In this document: positions 1 to 8,706 of the stretch, in pieces
Position numbering within the stretch: position 1 is the stretch's first letter
How the letters are laid out: each line of letters starts with the position of its first letter
DNA from: Bacteroidaceae bacterium
Lineage (GTDB): Bacteria > Bacteroidota > Bacteroidia > Bacteroidales > Bacteroidaceae
NCBI GenBank assembly: GCA_017467885.1
Contig: JAFUKC010000029.1
Coordinates: forward strand, 62,001-126,000
DNA: 64,000 bases
Direction: 5' to 3'
Notes under the pieces: generated by a model
Seen by the model: the letters and a program-made list of their open reading frames with translations, nothing else
Database searches by the model: none
Told to the model about the DNA's origin: nothing
Translations under genes and position numbers: made by a program

Positions 1-1020
1 ATAACGACGGAACTTAGAACCTTGAGCAATACCATCCTGATCGAAGAAGTTACCCGAAACGAAATAGTTCAATTTATCTGTAGCATGGTTTACCGATATA
101 TCGTAGCTCTGCAGCATTGCATTATCGTTAAAGACCTCTTCCATCCAATTGATATTCGTTTTTGCCAATACATCATAGTTCTGTCCTGCATCAAGGCCAA
201 GTTCCTTCTCGAACAAGATACGCTCTTTGGTATTCATAAGATTCCAATTGCCATAAGCTATATTGGAGTAGCCTATTTGAGAGCGGAAAACCACATCGAC
301 TTTTTCGAGTGATGTTCCTCGTTTGGTGGTAATTACAACCACACCGTTCGCCGCACGCGCACCATAGATAGACGTCGAGGAAGCATCCTTAAGCACCGTT
401 ACCGATTCAATATCGGCAGGACTGATTGTGTTGAAATCGGATGCCGTAATAGGCACACCATCCAAAATGAAAAGAGGTGATGTTCCGGAATTAATAGAGT
501 TCATACCACGTATTTGAAATACTGCAGGCTTGCTTGGCTCACCGGAATTGGACAATACCGTCATACCGGGAGTCTGACCTTGCAATGCCTGGTCGAAACC
601 GGCCGTTGGAACATTCTCAATCTTTTCGGCATTCACCGTCGACACAGAACCGGCTATCGTACCCTTCTTACGCACACCGTATCCTATAACAACCAACTCG
701 TCCATCTCCTGCATGTCCGATTCAAGTTCGATATTCAGTATACGGGTTTCTGAAGTAACAACATGCTTCTGGGGTTTCATTCCTATATATGAAAAAACCA
801 AGGTCGCTTGTTTGCTCCCATATATTTCGATAGTGTAACTTCCATCAATATCGGTAATTACACCGTTATACGTGCCTTCCTGCATAACTCCAACACCCAT
901 AAGCGGCTCATTGTCCTCAACGGCGATAATCGTACCCTTTACAGAGAAGCTCTGAGCAAACAACGATTGCAATGAAATTACAGCAAGAAAGACAAATAAA
1001 AGAATTCCTCTTTTTTTCAT
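1..1020 (-). CDS. SusC/RagA-family TonB-dependent outer-membrane receptor, 5' part only
   Basis: Partial gene running off the left edge; 340 codons are visible from ATG at 1020. Residues 1-23 are a Sec signal peptide ending FAQ. Residues 25-103 are a carboxypeptidase-regulatory-like beta domain, followed by a TonB-box-like DELVVIGYG (108-116) and the SusC plug with the phrases QIRGM, PLFILDGVPI and SIYGARAANGVVVITTKRG. Proteins of this family form the outer-membrane barrel that, with a SusD lid lipoprotein, imports glycans or peptides using TonB energy. The barrel and any susD lie outside the window, so the substrate cannot be inferred. It has no N-terminal STN domain, unlike the second SusC at 46155. 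Confidence 0.95.
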   Translation of the reverse strand, partial: MKKRGILLFVFLAVISLQSLFAQSFSVKGTIIAVEDNEPLMGVGVMQEGTYNGVITDIDGSYTIEIYGSKQATLVFSYIGMKPQKHVVTSETRILNIELESDMQEMDELVVIGYGVRKKGTIAGSVSTVNAEKIENVPTAGFDQALQGQTPGMTVLSNSGEPSKPAVFQIRGMNSINSGTSPLFILDGVPITASDFNTISPADIESVTVLKDASSTSIYGARAANGVVVITTKRGTSLEKVDVVFRSQIGYSNIAYGNWNLMNTKERILFEKELGLDAGQNYDVLAKTNINWMEEVFNDNAMLQSYDISVNHATDKLNYFVSGNFFDQDGIAQGSKFRRY

Positions 1021-1571
1021 CTTGCTTTTTATGTAGTTCAACTAATTTATATCAAGGTATCTATATATACCCGAAAAATATGCATGCAATCAGACATTAT
1101 TTATAGTTTATAACATCCTGCTGCACACATATCGGTTAAACATGTTTTGTATATAAATACGCAAAATATGCATCATCAACGGATATATCTTGGCAAAATT
1201 AGTGAATATATTTATATTGAAGCTACTTTTTTGCCAAAAATTTAATAAACAACACTATAATTAACATAAAAAGTCTATATTTTCATGCAAATTATTATTC
1301 CTTGCATAAATTATCATTATATAAATAACATAACAACAATGTTCACACGATAATTAGAAAATTAAACAGCTATGAATTCGGCTCTTAAACGAGAATGTGT
1401 AGAATAATTTTTTACTGAATACGTACCTTCAACTGTTTTCGAAACAGCCATCATTCACCAAATTTTATTGATATTGGTGAATGATGCTCAAGAATACTCT
1501 CTACGATGCAACAACAGCATCTTGCGAATAATATACCGGAAATATAACCGGAAAAGAAACAACAATATAAA
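1021..1571. other. gene-free intergenic stretch upstream of susC
   Basis: No open reading frame of note in 551 bp. On the minus strand TAATTTTG (1201 to 1194) matches the Bacteroidetes -7 box TAnnTTTG, but no TTTG lies at the expected 19-21 bp, so it is only a weak promoter candidate for the susC gene; it would give a leader of about 170 nt. The stretch also holds the inverted repeat at 1449-1486. Confidence 0.5.
1449..1486 (-). terminator. inverted repeat, probable terminator of the PP-loop gene
   Basis: Arms 1449-1461 and 1474-1486 are 13-bp perfect complements around a 12-nt loop. It lies about 85 bp past the stop of the minus-strand PP-loop gene. There is no clear run of T after it on the minus strand, so an intrinsic terminator is likely but not certain. 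Confidence 0.45.
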
Positions 1572-2351
1572 TTAATGAATTATTTTTAAAATTTTCTGTT
1601 TTAAAGATGCCATAGATTTATATGCAGATAGCAAAATAGGAGTTGTACAGATATAATATCTTAAAAGAGCCATAAAAGTAAATCTTTCTCTCAAACCTTC
1701 TTGAATGGTATATTTGCAAGGATTGCATTTTCCACAAGGTTTTCCGCTTATAGGGGTATAACAAAACCATGTTTTATTGGCAACATCAGAATACCCATTA
1801 TTTACATAATACTCCTTCATTCCGATTTTGGTCTCCTCGGCTAAAGGAAAATGAAGATTTCCCCAAATGCAAACAATATCTTTCGGACTGTTTTCTTTAT
1901 CTACGACATAATAATCACCTATTATGTTATCACTAATCTTTTTTAATTTTCCGTATTTCTGAATGACATTTATAGCTTTATCATCCCTATGGATTGACAT
2001 CTCAATACCGGGATTCTCTGCAGCAAAACAGCCTAACCAATCATATTGACTTCCTACAAAGTCCTTTGCAAGGACACGTTTATATGCTTCCGAAACATCA
2101 TCATTCACCAGACGTTCCGATTTATCAATAATTTGCAATGGCAGGAATTCGGCTTTAGTTTGAGGATTAGCGATTAACAGTTCTTTTATTTCTTTAATCG
2201 CATTCAACTCATTCCTCTCCGAAGGACGATTATCCTTCAAATATATTGGTTGTATATATATAGGGCAACGCGACAACTGAACTACTCTATATGTAGAGTC
2301 ATATCCTCCCGTCCAAAAAACAGACACAGTCTTACGTTCTTCCGAAAGCAA
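1572..2351 (-). CDS. QueC-like PP-loop ATP pyrophosphatase family protein
   Basis: 259 aa. Residues 13-20 (WTGGYDST) are a PP-loop, the ATP-binding signature of N-type ATP pyrophosphatases. Cys197, 206, 209 and 212 have the spacing C-x8-C-x2-C-x2-C, the zinc site of QueC (7-cyano-7-deazaguanine synthase). Family knowledge suggests that it adenylates a carboxylate and converts it to an amide or nitrile, or is a paralogue doing so on another substrate. No queD, queE or queF is nearby, so queuosine synthesis is not supported by context; QueC homologues also occur in defence and DNA-modification systems. The frame holds no ATG: the start shown is TTG at 2351. An upstream ATG at 2385 lies in another frame and would join this one if the C5 run at 2356-2360 lost one base. 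Confidence 0.75.
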   Translation of the reverse strand: MLSEERKTVSVFWTGGYDSTYRVVQLSRCPIYIQPIYLKDNRPSERNELNAIKEIKELLIANPQTKAEFLPLQIIDKSERLVNDDVSEAYKRVLAKDFVGSQYDWLGCFAAENPGIEMSIHRDDKAINVIQKYGKLKKISDNIIGDYYVVDKENSPKDIVCIWGNLHFPLAEETKIGMKEYYVNNGYSDVANKTWFCYTPISGKPCGKCNPCKYTIQEGLRERFTFMALLRYYICTTPILLSAYKSMASLKQKILKIIH

Positions 2352-2442
2352 GCATGGGGGATAACTGATTGATTTTACTATTGTTACACATAGTATAAAT
2401 TGTTAAATATATTGTTCAAAGAGTATTATCTTGATATTAAGA

Positions 2443-2485
2443 AACAATAGTTGCAGTTGAAAAATTTTCAACTGCAACTATTGTT
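2443..2485 (-). terminator. perfect 21-bp palindrome after frdB
   Basis: Arms 2443-2463 and 2465-2485 are exact complements around one central base. It begins 13 bp past the frdB stop, so it is the likely terminator of the frdCAB transcript. The T tract beyond it on the minus strand is short (TTTCTT). Confidence 0.75.
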
Positions 2486-2498
2486 CTATTAAAATCTA

Positions 2499-3254
2499 TC
2501 AATCCTTCAACTTTGCTTTAATGAACTCGCGGTTCAATCGCGCAATATTGCTGATTGAGATACATTTGGGACACTCGGCCTCACATGCACGTGTATTGGT
2601 GCAGTTACCAAAACCTAATTCGTCCATCTTTGCAACCATAGATTTTGCACGACGGGCAGCCTCGGCCTTTCCTTGCGGAAGCAACGCAAACTGGCTCACC
2701 TTTGCCGATACGAACAACATTGCCGAACCGTTTTTACATGCAGATACACAAGCTCCGCAACCAATACATGCCGCTGCATCCATAGCCTCTTCGGCAATAT
2801 CTTTTGGAATTGGAATAGCATTTGCATCGGGGATTCCACCTGTATTGATAGATACATAACCACCGGCCTGCTGAATCTTATCAAAAGCCGAACGATCTAC
2901 CATCAAATCTCTGATAACGGGGAACGCAGCAGAACGCCAAGGCTCAACGGTAATAGTATCACCATCGTTGAAACGACGCATATAAAGCTGGCATGTTGTA
3001 GCACCGGTTGCAGGACCATGAGGATGGCCGTTTACATACAACGAACACATACCGCAGATACCCTCGCGACAGTCGTGATCGAATACTATGGGTTCCTCGC
3101 CTTTGTTTATCAAATCTTCATTAAGGATATCGAGCATCTCAAGGAATGAGGTATCGCCCGGGATATCTTTCATCGGATAGGTCACAAACTTACCTTGCTC
3201 TTTGGGACCTCTCTGACGCCATACTTTCAAATTAAAACTGATATTTTTATCCAT
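2499..3254 (-). CDS. frdB: fumarate reductase/succinate dehydrogenase iron-sulfur subunit
   Basis: 251 aa. Carries electrons between the flavoprotein and the membrane cytochrome b in the quinol:fumarate reductase (menaquinol-dependent in anaerobic Bacteroidales, where it ends succinate-forming fermentation). An N-terminal ferredoxin domain has Cys62, 67, 70 and 88 for the [2Fe-2S] cluster. A C-terminal helical domain has Cys163, 166, 169 and 173 ([11 protein letters not shown]) and Cys218, 224, 228 and 231 for the remaining clusters. Last gene of a three-gene operon, 19 bp after frdA. The sequence alone does not tell fumarate reductase from succinate dehydrogenase; the direction is inferred from lineage. 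Confidence 0.95.
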   Translation of the reverse strand: MDKNISFNLKVWRQRGPKEQGKFVTYPMKDIPGDTSFLEMLDILNEDLINKGEEPIVFDHDCREGICGMCSLYVNGHPHGPATGATTCQLYMRRFNDGDTITVEPWRSAAFPVIRDLMVDRSAFDKIQQAGGYVSINTGGIPDANAIPIPKDIAEEAMDAAACIGCGACVSACKNGSAMLFVSAKVSQFALLPQGKAEAARRAKSMVAKMDELGFGNCTNTRACEAECPKCISISNIARLNREFIKAKLKD

Positions 3255-3273
3255 TGTTACGATTTTTTTTCAA

Positions 3274-5232
3274 TTAGTTTTTGTAGTTACGTGTCTGTAC
3301 CTTTGTATACTGGTAGTTGAGGTCCTCTTTAATGAGTTCGGGTTCATTGCCCTCACCTGTGTACTTCCAGCAAGCAACGTAAGAGAAGTTTTCATCATCG
3401 CGTTTAGCCTCACCCTCTTCTGTCTGATGTTCCTCGCGGAAATGGCCGCCGCAAGACTCCTCACGATTAAGCGCATCGTAAGCCATCAATTTGCCAACCT
3501 CGATGAAATCGAGCAGACGAAGAGCCTTCTCAAGCTCGACGTTCAAAGAGCTTGCCTCGCCGGGAATACGCAACTCGCTCCAGAAAGTCTTTTCAACCTC
3601 GGCAAGTTTCTTAATGGCTGTCTCCAATGACTCTTTTGTACGCGCCATGCCTACATATTCCCACATAATGTGGCCAAGTTCCTTATGGATTGAATCGACA
3701 CTGCGTTTACCTTTAATCGCCATCAACTTTGCAATCTTGTCGTTAACAGCCTTCTCGGCAGCAACAAACTCGGGTGCATCGGTGCTGAAACGGGGAACCT
3801 GAATTTGGTCGGCCAAATAGTTCTGCATTGTATAAGGAAGAACAAAATAACCATCGGCCAATCCCTGCATAAGAGCAGATGCACCAAGGCGGTTGGCACC
3901 ATGATCACTGAAGTTCGCCTCACCAATAGCGAACAATCCGGGAATAGACGTCTGCAATTCATAGTCGACCCAAATACCACCCATTGTATAGTGGATAGCG
4001 GGGAATATCATCATAGGCTCCTCGTAGGGACTGACATCGGTAATCTCCTCGTACATATCGAAGAGGTTTCCGTAACGTTGTTTAACAACCTCCTTACCCA
4101 AACGCTGAATAGCATATTTGAAATCGAGGAACACAGCCAAGCCTGTATTGTTTACACCAAAACCTTTATCGCAACGCTCTTTTGCAGCGCGTGATGCAAC
4201 ATCACGAGGAACAAGGTTACCGAATGCCGGATAGCGACGCTCCAAATAAAAGTCGCGGTCTTCGTCGGGAATATCGCTCGCACGCTTCTTGCCTGCCTGA
4301 AGCGCTTTTGCATCCTCTAACTTTTTGGGTACCCAAATGCGGCCATCGTTACGCAACGACTCGGACATAAGTGTCAGTTTCGACTGCTTGTCGCCATGAA
4401 CGGGAATACATGTGGGGTGAATCTGTGCAAAACAGGGATTTGCAAAAACAGCACCTTTACGATAGCACTGCAAAGCAGCCGAACCATTGCTTCCCATAGC
4501 ATTTGTAGAAAGGAAGTATGCATTTCCGTAGCCACCGGTAGCAATAACAACCGCATGAGCGGCAAAACGCTCTATCTTACCTGTAACAAGATTACGTGCA
4601 ATGATACCACGTGCACGACCGTCGATGACAACAACATCGAGCATCTCGTATCGTGTATACAATTTAACCTTGCCCAAGTTTGCCTGATAGTTCAATGCCG
4701 AATATGCACCCAGAAGGAGCTGCTGACCGGTCTGTCCGCGAGCATAGAATGTACGGGAAACCTGTGCACCACCAAACGAACGGTTAGCAAGCAAACCACC
4801 ATATTCACGAGCAAAAGGAACACCTTGCGCCACACACTGGTCGATGATAGCGCCCGAAACCTCGGCAAGACGGTGAACGTTAGCCTCGCGAGCACGATAG
4901 TCACCACCCTTTATAGTATCGTAGAACAAACGATAAACCGAGTCACCGTCGTTCTGATAGTTCTTTGCAGCATTTATACCTCCCTGTGCAGCGATAGAGT
5001 GAGCACGACGAGGCGAATCCTGAATACAGAAGTTAAGTACATTGAAACCCATTGCACCCAACGAAGCAGCAGCCGAAGCACCGGCAAGACCTGTACCTAC
5101 AACAATGATATCAAGGTTACGTTTGTTGGCTGGGTTCACCAATTTCTGATGCGCCTTGTAGTTGGTCCACTTTTCAGCCAAAGGACCTTCAGGAATTTTT
5201 GAATTCAGTTTTTCTGAACTTATTTTAGCCAT
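3274..5232 (-). CDS. frdA: fumarate reductase/succinate dehydrogenase flavoprotein subunit
   Basis: 652 aa catalytic subunit; binds FAD and interconverts fumarate and succinate on the cytoplasmic face of the inner membrane. Visible: dinucleotide-binding loop [14 protein letters not shown] (46-59), the flavinylation segment [12 protein letters not shown] (78-89, His78 the expected covalent FAD ligand), a capping domain, and the late motif [10 protein letters not shown] near the substrate site. Length fits the long form used with one-subunit cytochrome b enzymes. It lies 37 bp after the cytochrome b gene and 19 bp before frdB. Confidence 0.96.
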   Translation of the reverse strand: MAKISSEKLNSKIPEGPLAEKWTNYKAHQKLVNPANKRNLDIIVVGTGLAGASAAASLGAMGFNVLNFCIQDSPRRAHSIAAQGGINAAKNYQNDGDSVYRLFYDTIKGGDYRAREANVHRLAEVSGAIIDQCVAQGVPFAREYGGLLANRSFGGAQVSRTFYARGQTGQQLLLGAYSALNYQANLGKVKLYTRYEMLDVVVIDGRARGIIARNLVTGKIERFAAHAVVIATGGYGNAYFLSTNAMGSNGSAALQCYRKGAVFANPCFAQIHPTCIPVHGDKQSKLTLMSESLRNDGRIWVPKKLEDAKALQAGKKRASDIPDEDRDFYLERRYPAFGNLVPRDVASRAAKERCDKGFGVNNTGLAVFLDFKYAIQRLGKEVVKQRYGNLFDMYEEITDVSPYEEPMMIFPAIHYTMGGIWVDYELQTSIPGLFAIGEANFSDHGANRLGASALMQGLADGYFVLPYTMQNYLADQIQVPRFSTDAPEFVAAEKAVNDKIAKLMAIKGKRSVDSIHKELGHIMWEYVGMARTKESLETAIKKLAEVEKTFWSELRIPGEASSLNVELEKALRLLDFIEVGKLMAYDALNREESCGGHFREEHQTEEGEAKRDDENFSYVACWKYTGEGNEPELIKEDLNYQYTKVQTRNYKN

Positions 5233-5269
5233 AATATTATGTATTTATAATTTTAATAATGAATGAGGC

Positions 5270-5965
5270 TTAGCAGCATGCACCTGCACACAACGAACGT
5301 CCGAAGTAACAAAGCACAACCGACATGAAGCCGAGGATAATTATAGTGGCAACAACGTTACCAATGCAACGCCAACGGTTGAACCATACCTGATTGTTCC
5401 AACCAAGAGTCTGCAACGCGCTCCAAAAACCATGTGTAAGGTGGAACCAAAGAGCTACCAACCACACAATGTAAAGAACCACATATACCGGACTGCCGAA
5501 CGTCTGTGCTATGTGATATGTACCATTGGTAGCATTCTGCGTACACACATCTGCACCCAACATGTGCATAACCTCGACAAGCTGCATTTTAGCCCAGAAA
5601 TTGTAGAGGTGAAGAACCAGACCCAAAAGAACAATGACACCAAGAACAAACATGTTCTGTGATGCCCATTCCACTTCTTTAGGCTTTGCAGTGTAGGCAT
5701 AGGGTTGAGCACCACGCGCCTTCTTGTTCTGAATTGTAAGAATGAAAGCATAAACGAAATGCACAACCACAAGAGCGGCAAGCCCCGCTGTTGCAACCAA
5801 TGCATACCAGTTTGCTCCCAAGAACTCACAAATCATGTTGTAAGCGTCGCCACTGAAAAGTGCGACCAAGTTCATAGACATGTGGAAAAGAAGGAACAGT
5901 ATCAGAGCCATGCCCGATACACTCATAATTACCTTTTTACCCACTGAAGATTTAAGTAACCACAT
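5270..5965 (-). CDS. frdC: fumarate reductase/succinate dehydrogenase cytochrome b subunit
   Basis: 231 aa membrane anchor with about five hydrophobic segments (roughly residues 14-35, 55-77, 100-125, 155-175 and 200-222) and histidines placed to ligate heme (His28, plus others in later helices). One polypeptide replaces the separate C and D anchors of enterobacteria, as in the di-heme type found in Bacteroidetes, Wolinella and Bacillus. It passes electrons from menaquinol to FrdB. First gene of frdCAB, with a consensus promoter upstream (6038-6069). Confidence 0.93.
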   Translation of the reverse strand: MWLLKSSVGKKVIMSVSGMALILFLLFHMSMNLVALFSGDAYNMICEFLGANWYALVATAGLAALVVVHFVYAFILTIQNKKARGAQPYAYTAKPKEVEWASQNMFVLGVIVLLGLVLHLYNFWAKMQLVEVMHMLGADVCTQNATNGTYHIAQTFGSPVYVVLYIVWLVALWFHLTHGFWSALQTLGWNNQVWFNRWRCIGNVVATIIILGFMSVVLCYFGRSLCAGACC

Positions 5966-6037
5966 AATAAATTGATATTAAGTTATTTAATTAAAAAATT
6001 ATTTATATTATCGGCCTATTATACATCTTACAATTAG

Positions 6038-6069
6038 CAAATGTAGAGTTTTTTATTAAAAACATCAAA
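6038..6069 (-). promoter_or_regulatory. consensus Bacteroidetes promoter of frdCAB
   Basis: On the minus strand: -33 box TTTG (6069-6066), exactly 20 bp, then -7 box TACATTTG (6045-6038), a full match to TTTG-N19-21-TAnnTTTG. Transcription should begin near 6030, leaving a leader of about 65 nt before frdC. Confidence 0.8.
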
Positions 6070-6190
6070 ATATCGAACGAAATATTTTAAGAAGTTGCCT
6101 AATTTATAAAGAACAGATTTAACAGACCGAAGCTGCGTACTACGGCAGACAGGGTAAATTTATTTGAGAAATTTAAAACAACCTCTAAAT

Positions 6191-6221
6191 TTCGCCATTA
6201 AAAGAAAATAGATTATTTTTG
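6191..6221 (+). promoter_or_regulatory. promoter of the mnmG operon
   Basis: -7 box TATTTTTG (6214-6221) fits TAnnTTTG; TTCG at 6191-6194 is a one-mismatch -33 box 19 bp upstream. The expected start near 6228 leaves about 33 nt before the GTG start of mnmG. Confidence 0.65.
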
Positions 6222-6260
6222 CAGGTTGTGGCAATAACGCCACATTTAATAGATTAAAAA

Positions 6261-8132
6261 GTGATATTCAAGTACGACATATTGGTTATTGGTGCAGGCC
6301 ACGCAGGTTGTGAGGCCGCTGCGGCAGCAGCAAACCTTGGAATGAAGACATGTCTTGTTACAATAGACATGAACAAGATTGCCCAAATGAGCTGTAATCC
6401 GGCAATAGGCGGAATAGCCAAAGGGCAAATTGTGCGTGAGATAGACGCACTCGGTGGCTACATGGGAATAATTACCGACAGAGCTTCGATTCAGTTCCGC
6501 ATGCTTAACCGCTCAAAAGGGCCGGCAATGTGGAGCCCGAGAGCGCAATGCGACAGGGTTAAATTTGGAAATATCTGGCGCGAGACACTCGAGAATATAC
6601 CCAATCTGCACATGTGGCAGGACAGCGTAAACGAACTTATTGTAGACAAAGGAAGCGCAATAGGCGTAAAGACACAATTGGGTGCGGAGTTTCGTGCAAA
6701 GAAAATCATTCTGACTGCAGGAACATTCTTGAACGGATTGATGCACATAGGACGTGTCCGCATTGAGGGCGGACGCATAGCAGAACCGGCAGCAAAAGGA
6801 CTCACCGAGAGTATCACAAAACATGGCATCATCGCGGGACGAATGAAAACAGGTACTCCTGTGCGTTTGGACAAGCGTAGCATAAACCTACAACTGACTG
6901 ATACTCAGGAAGGTGACCGCGATTTTCATCATTTTTCATACATGCCTGTGGAACGCAATCTGAAGCAAAATCCATGCTGGGCATGCTACACTAACCCGGA
7001 AGTACACGAAACTCTTCGCAACGGGCTCGACGAGTCGCCGCTTTACAACGGACAGATACAAAGTATCGGACCACGCTACTGCCCAAGCATAGAGACAAAA
7101 ATTGTAACTTTTGCCGAACGCGACAGACATTTGTTGTTCCTTGAACCGGAAGGTGAAACAACACAAGAAATCTACGTCAACGGATTTTCATCGTCACTGC
7201 CGATGGATATACAACTTAATGCTCTCAAAAAAATTCCGGCACTTAAAGACGCGGTTGCCTATCGCCCCGGCTATGCGATAGAATATGACTATTTCGACCC
7301 CACACAGCTTAAGCATACGTTGGAATCGAAAATAATAAACAACCTGTATTTTGCCGGACAAGTAAACGGAACAACCGGCTACGAGGAAGCCGCCGGACAA
7401 GGATTGATTGCAGGCATCAACGCCGCATTAAAGATTAAAGGAGAAAGTGAGTTTGTGCTTCATCGTGACGAAGCCTACATCGGCGTACTTATAGACGACC
7501 TTGTCACAAAAGGAGTCGATGAGCCATACAGAATGTTTACATCGCGCGCAGAATACAGAATCCTTTTAAGAGCGGACAACGCCGACATGCGCCTCACCGA
7601 ACGTTCATACAAAATAGGATTGGCAAGTAAAGAACGTTTCGACCATTTGTGCGAAAAGAGAAAAAAAATATCGGAATTAAAAACATTCATCGAAGAGTTC
7701 TCGGTAAAAGCCGACTTGATAAACCCGGGATTGACGGCATTAGGCACCACCCCATTGACGCGCGGTTGCAAATTATCGTCCATTATAGAACGTCCGCAAA
7801 TAACGATAAATTCGATAGCAAATTATATTGCACCATTGAAAGCGAAAATCGACAAATTGGGAGAGCAGAAGGAGGAGATAATAGAGGCAACCGAAATTGA
7901 TATAAAATATAAAGGTTACATCGAGCGAGAAAGAGAACTTGCCGAAAAAATGATACGATTGGAAAATATTCGCATTAAAGACAAATTCGACTACAACACA
8001 CTCGAATCATTATCGACCGAGGCACGCCAAAAACTGTCGGCCATACAACCCGAAACCCTCGCACAGGCAAGCCGTATCCCCGGAGTTTCGCCCAGCGATA
8101 TAAACGTATTGCTTGTACTTATAAGAAGATAA
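6261..8132 (+). CDS. mnmG: tRNA uridine-5-carboxymethylaminomethyl modification enzyme MnmG (GidA)
   Basis: 623 aa, GTG start at 6261. With MnmE it installs the cmnm5 group on wobble uridine 34 of several tRNAs, using FAD, NADH and methylene-tetrahydrofolate. Visible: FAD-binding [10 protein letters not shown] (11-20), the conserved [11 protein letters not shown] segment, a central insertion domain, the second signature [17 protein letters not shown], and a helical C-terminal domain that contacts MnmE. Length is normal for the family. The GTG is supported because the FAD motif starts at the usual ten residues. It heads a housekeeping operon and is followed after 1 bp by a parS site. Confidence 0.97.
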   Translation: MIFKYDILVIGAGHAGCEAAAAAANLGMKTCLVTIDMNKIAQMSCNPAIGGIAKGQIVREIDALGGYMGIITDRASIQFRMLNRSKGPAMWSPRAQCDRVKFGNIWRETLENIPNLHMWQDSVNELIVDKGSAIGVKTQLGAEFRAKKIILTAGTFLNGLMHIGRVRIEGGRIAEPAAKGLTESITKHGIIAGRMKTGTPVRLDKRSINLQLTDTQEGDRDFHHFSYMPVERNLKQNPCWACYTNPEVHETLRNGLDESPLYNGQIQSIGPRYCPSIETKIVTFAERDRHLLFLEPEGETTQEIYVNGFSSSLPMDIQLNALKKIPALKDAVAYRPGYAIEYDYFDPTQLKHTLESKIINNLYFAGQVNGTTGYEEAAGQGLIAGINAALKIKGESEFVLHRDEAYIGVLIDDLVTKGVDEPYRMFTSRAEYRILLRADNADMRLTERSYKIGLASKERFDHLCEKRKKISELKTFIEEFSVKADLINPGLTALGTTPLTRGCKLSSIIERPQITINSIANYIAPLKAKIDKLGEQKEEIIEATEIDIKYKGYIERERELAEKMIRLENIRIKDKFDYNTLESLSTEARQKLSAIQPETLAQASRIPGVSPSDINVLLVLIRR

Positions 8133-8133
8133 A

Positions 8134-8149
8134 TGTTCCACGTGAAACA
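8134..8149. promoter_or_regulatory. parS centromere-like site (ParB binding)
   Basis: TGTTCCACGTGAAACA is an exact match to the bacterial parS consensus TGTTNCACGTGAAACA. It fills the short gap between mnmG and apt. ParB loads at such sites and ParA/SMC act there to separate replicated origins; parS sites usually lie near oriC. The site is seen directly; its use in this organism is inferred. No parA or parB lies in the window. Confidence 0.85.
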
Positions 8150-8169
8150 ATGACAGAATACTCAACAAT

Positions 8170-8706
8170 ATGAACAAAGAATTATTACTTTCGAATTTAA
8201 GAAACATTCCCGATTTTCCAATTCCGGGAATACAGTTTAAAGACGTAACATCCCTGTTTAAAAACCCGGAATGCCTTAAAGAACTCGACAAATCTCTGTA
8301 CGAACTTTACAAGGATTGTGGCATCACAAAAATCGTAGGAATAGAATCGCGCGGCTTTGTAATGGCATCGGCTCTTGCCGTAAAATTAAATGCAGGATTC
8401 GTACCCATCCGCAAGCCCGGTAAATTGCCTGCAGAAACAATCAGCGAGAGTTACAACAAAGAATACGGAACAGACACTATCGAGATACATAAGGACGCCA
8501 TCGAAGAGAACGATGTAGTACTTATACACGACGACCTGCTTGCCACAGGCGGCACCATGTTAGCAGCCTACAATCTCATCAAGAAACTAAACCCCAAAAA
8601 GGTTATGATAAATTTCATAATCGAGCTCGATGGATTGAACGGGCGTTCTATTTTCCCGGCCGAAGCCGACATTCAAACGTTGCTAACCGTTGAAGTAAAC
8701 GAATAA
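8170..8706 (+). CDS. apt: adenine phosphoribosyltransferase
   Basis: 178 aa cytosolic purine salvage enzyme: adenine + PRPP gives AMP + diphosphate. The PRPP loop VVLIHDDLLATGG (116-128) is intact. GIESRGFV (58-65) and the FKDVTSLF segment (23-30), typical of Apt, are present. Length is normal. Second gene of the mnmG operon; its TAA overlaps the ATG of uvrC by one base (TAATG). Confidence 0.96.
   Translation: MNKELLLSNLRNIPDFPIPGIQFKDVTSLFKNPECLKELDKSLYELYKDCGITKIVGIESRGFVMASALAVKLNAGFVPIRKPGKLPAETISESYNKEYGTDTIEIHKDAIEENDVVLIHDDLLATGGTMLAAYNLIKKLNPKKVMINFIIELDGLNGRSIFPAEADIQTLLTVEVNE

Noticed and set aside
4396..5202. 268-codon plus-strand ORF inside frdA
   Set aside because: Antisense to a well-supported flavoprotein gene; Cys/Thr/Ser-rich composition with no motif, a typical shadow frame.
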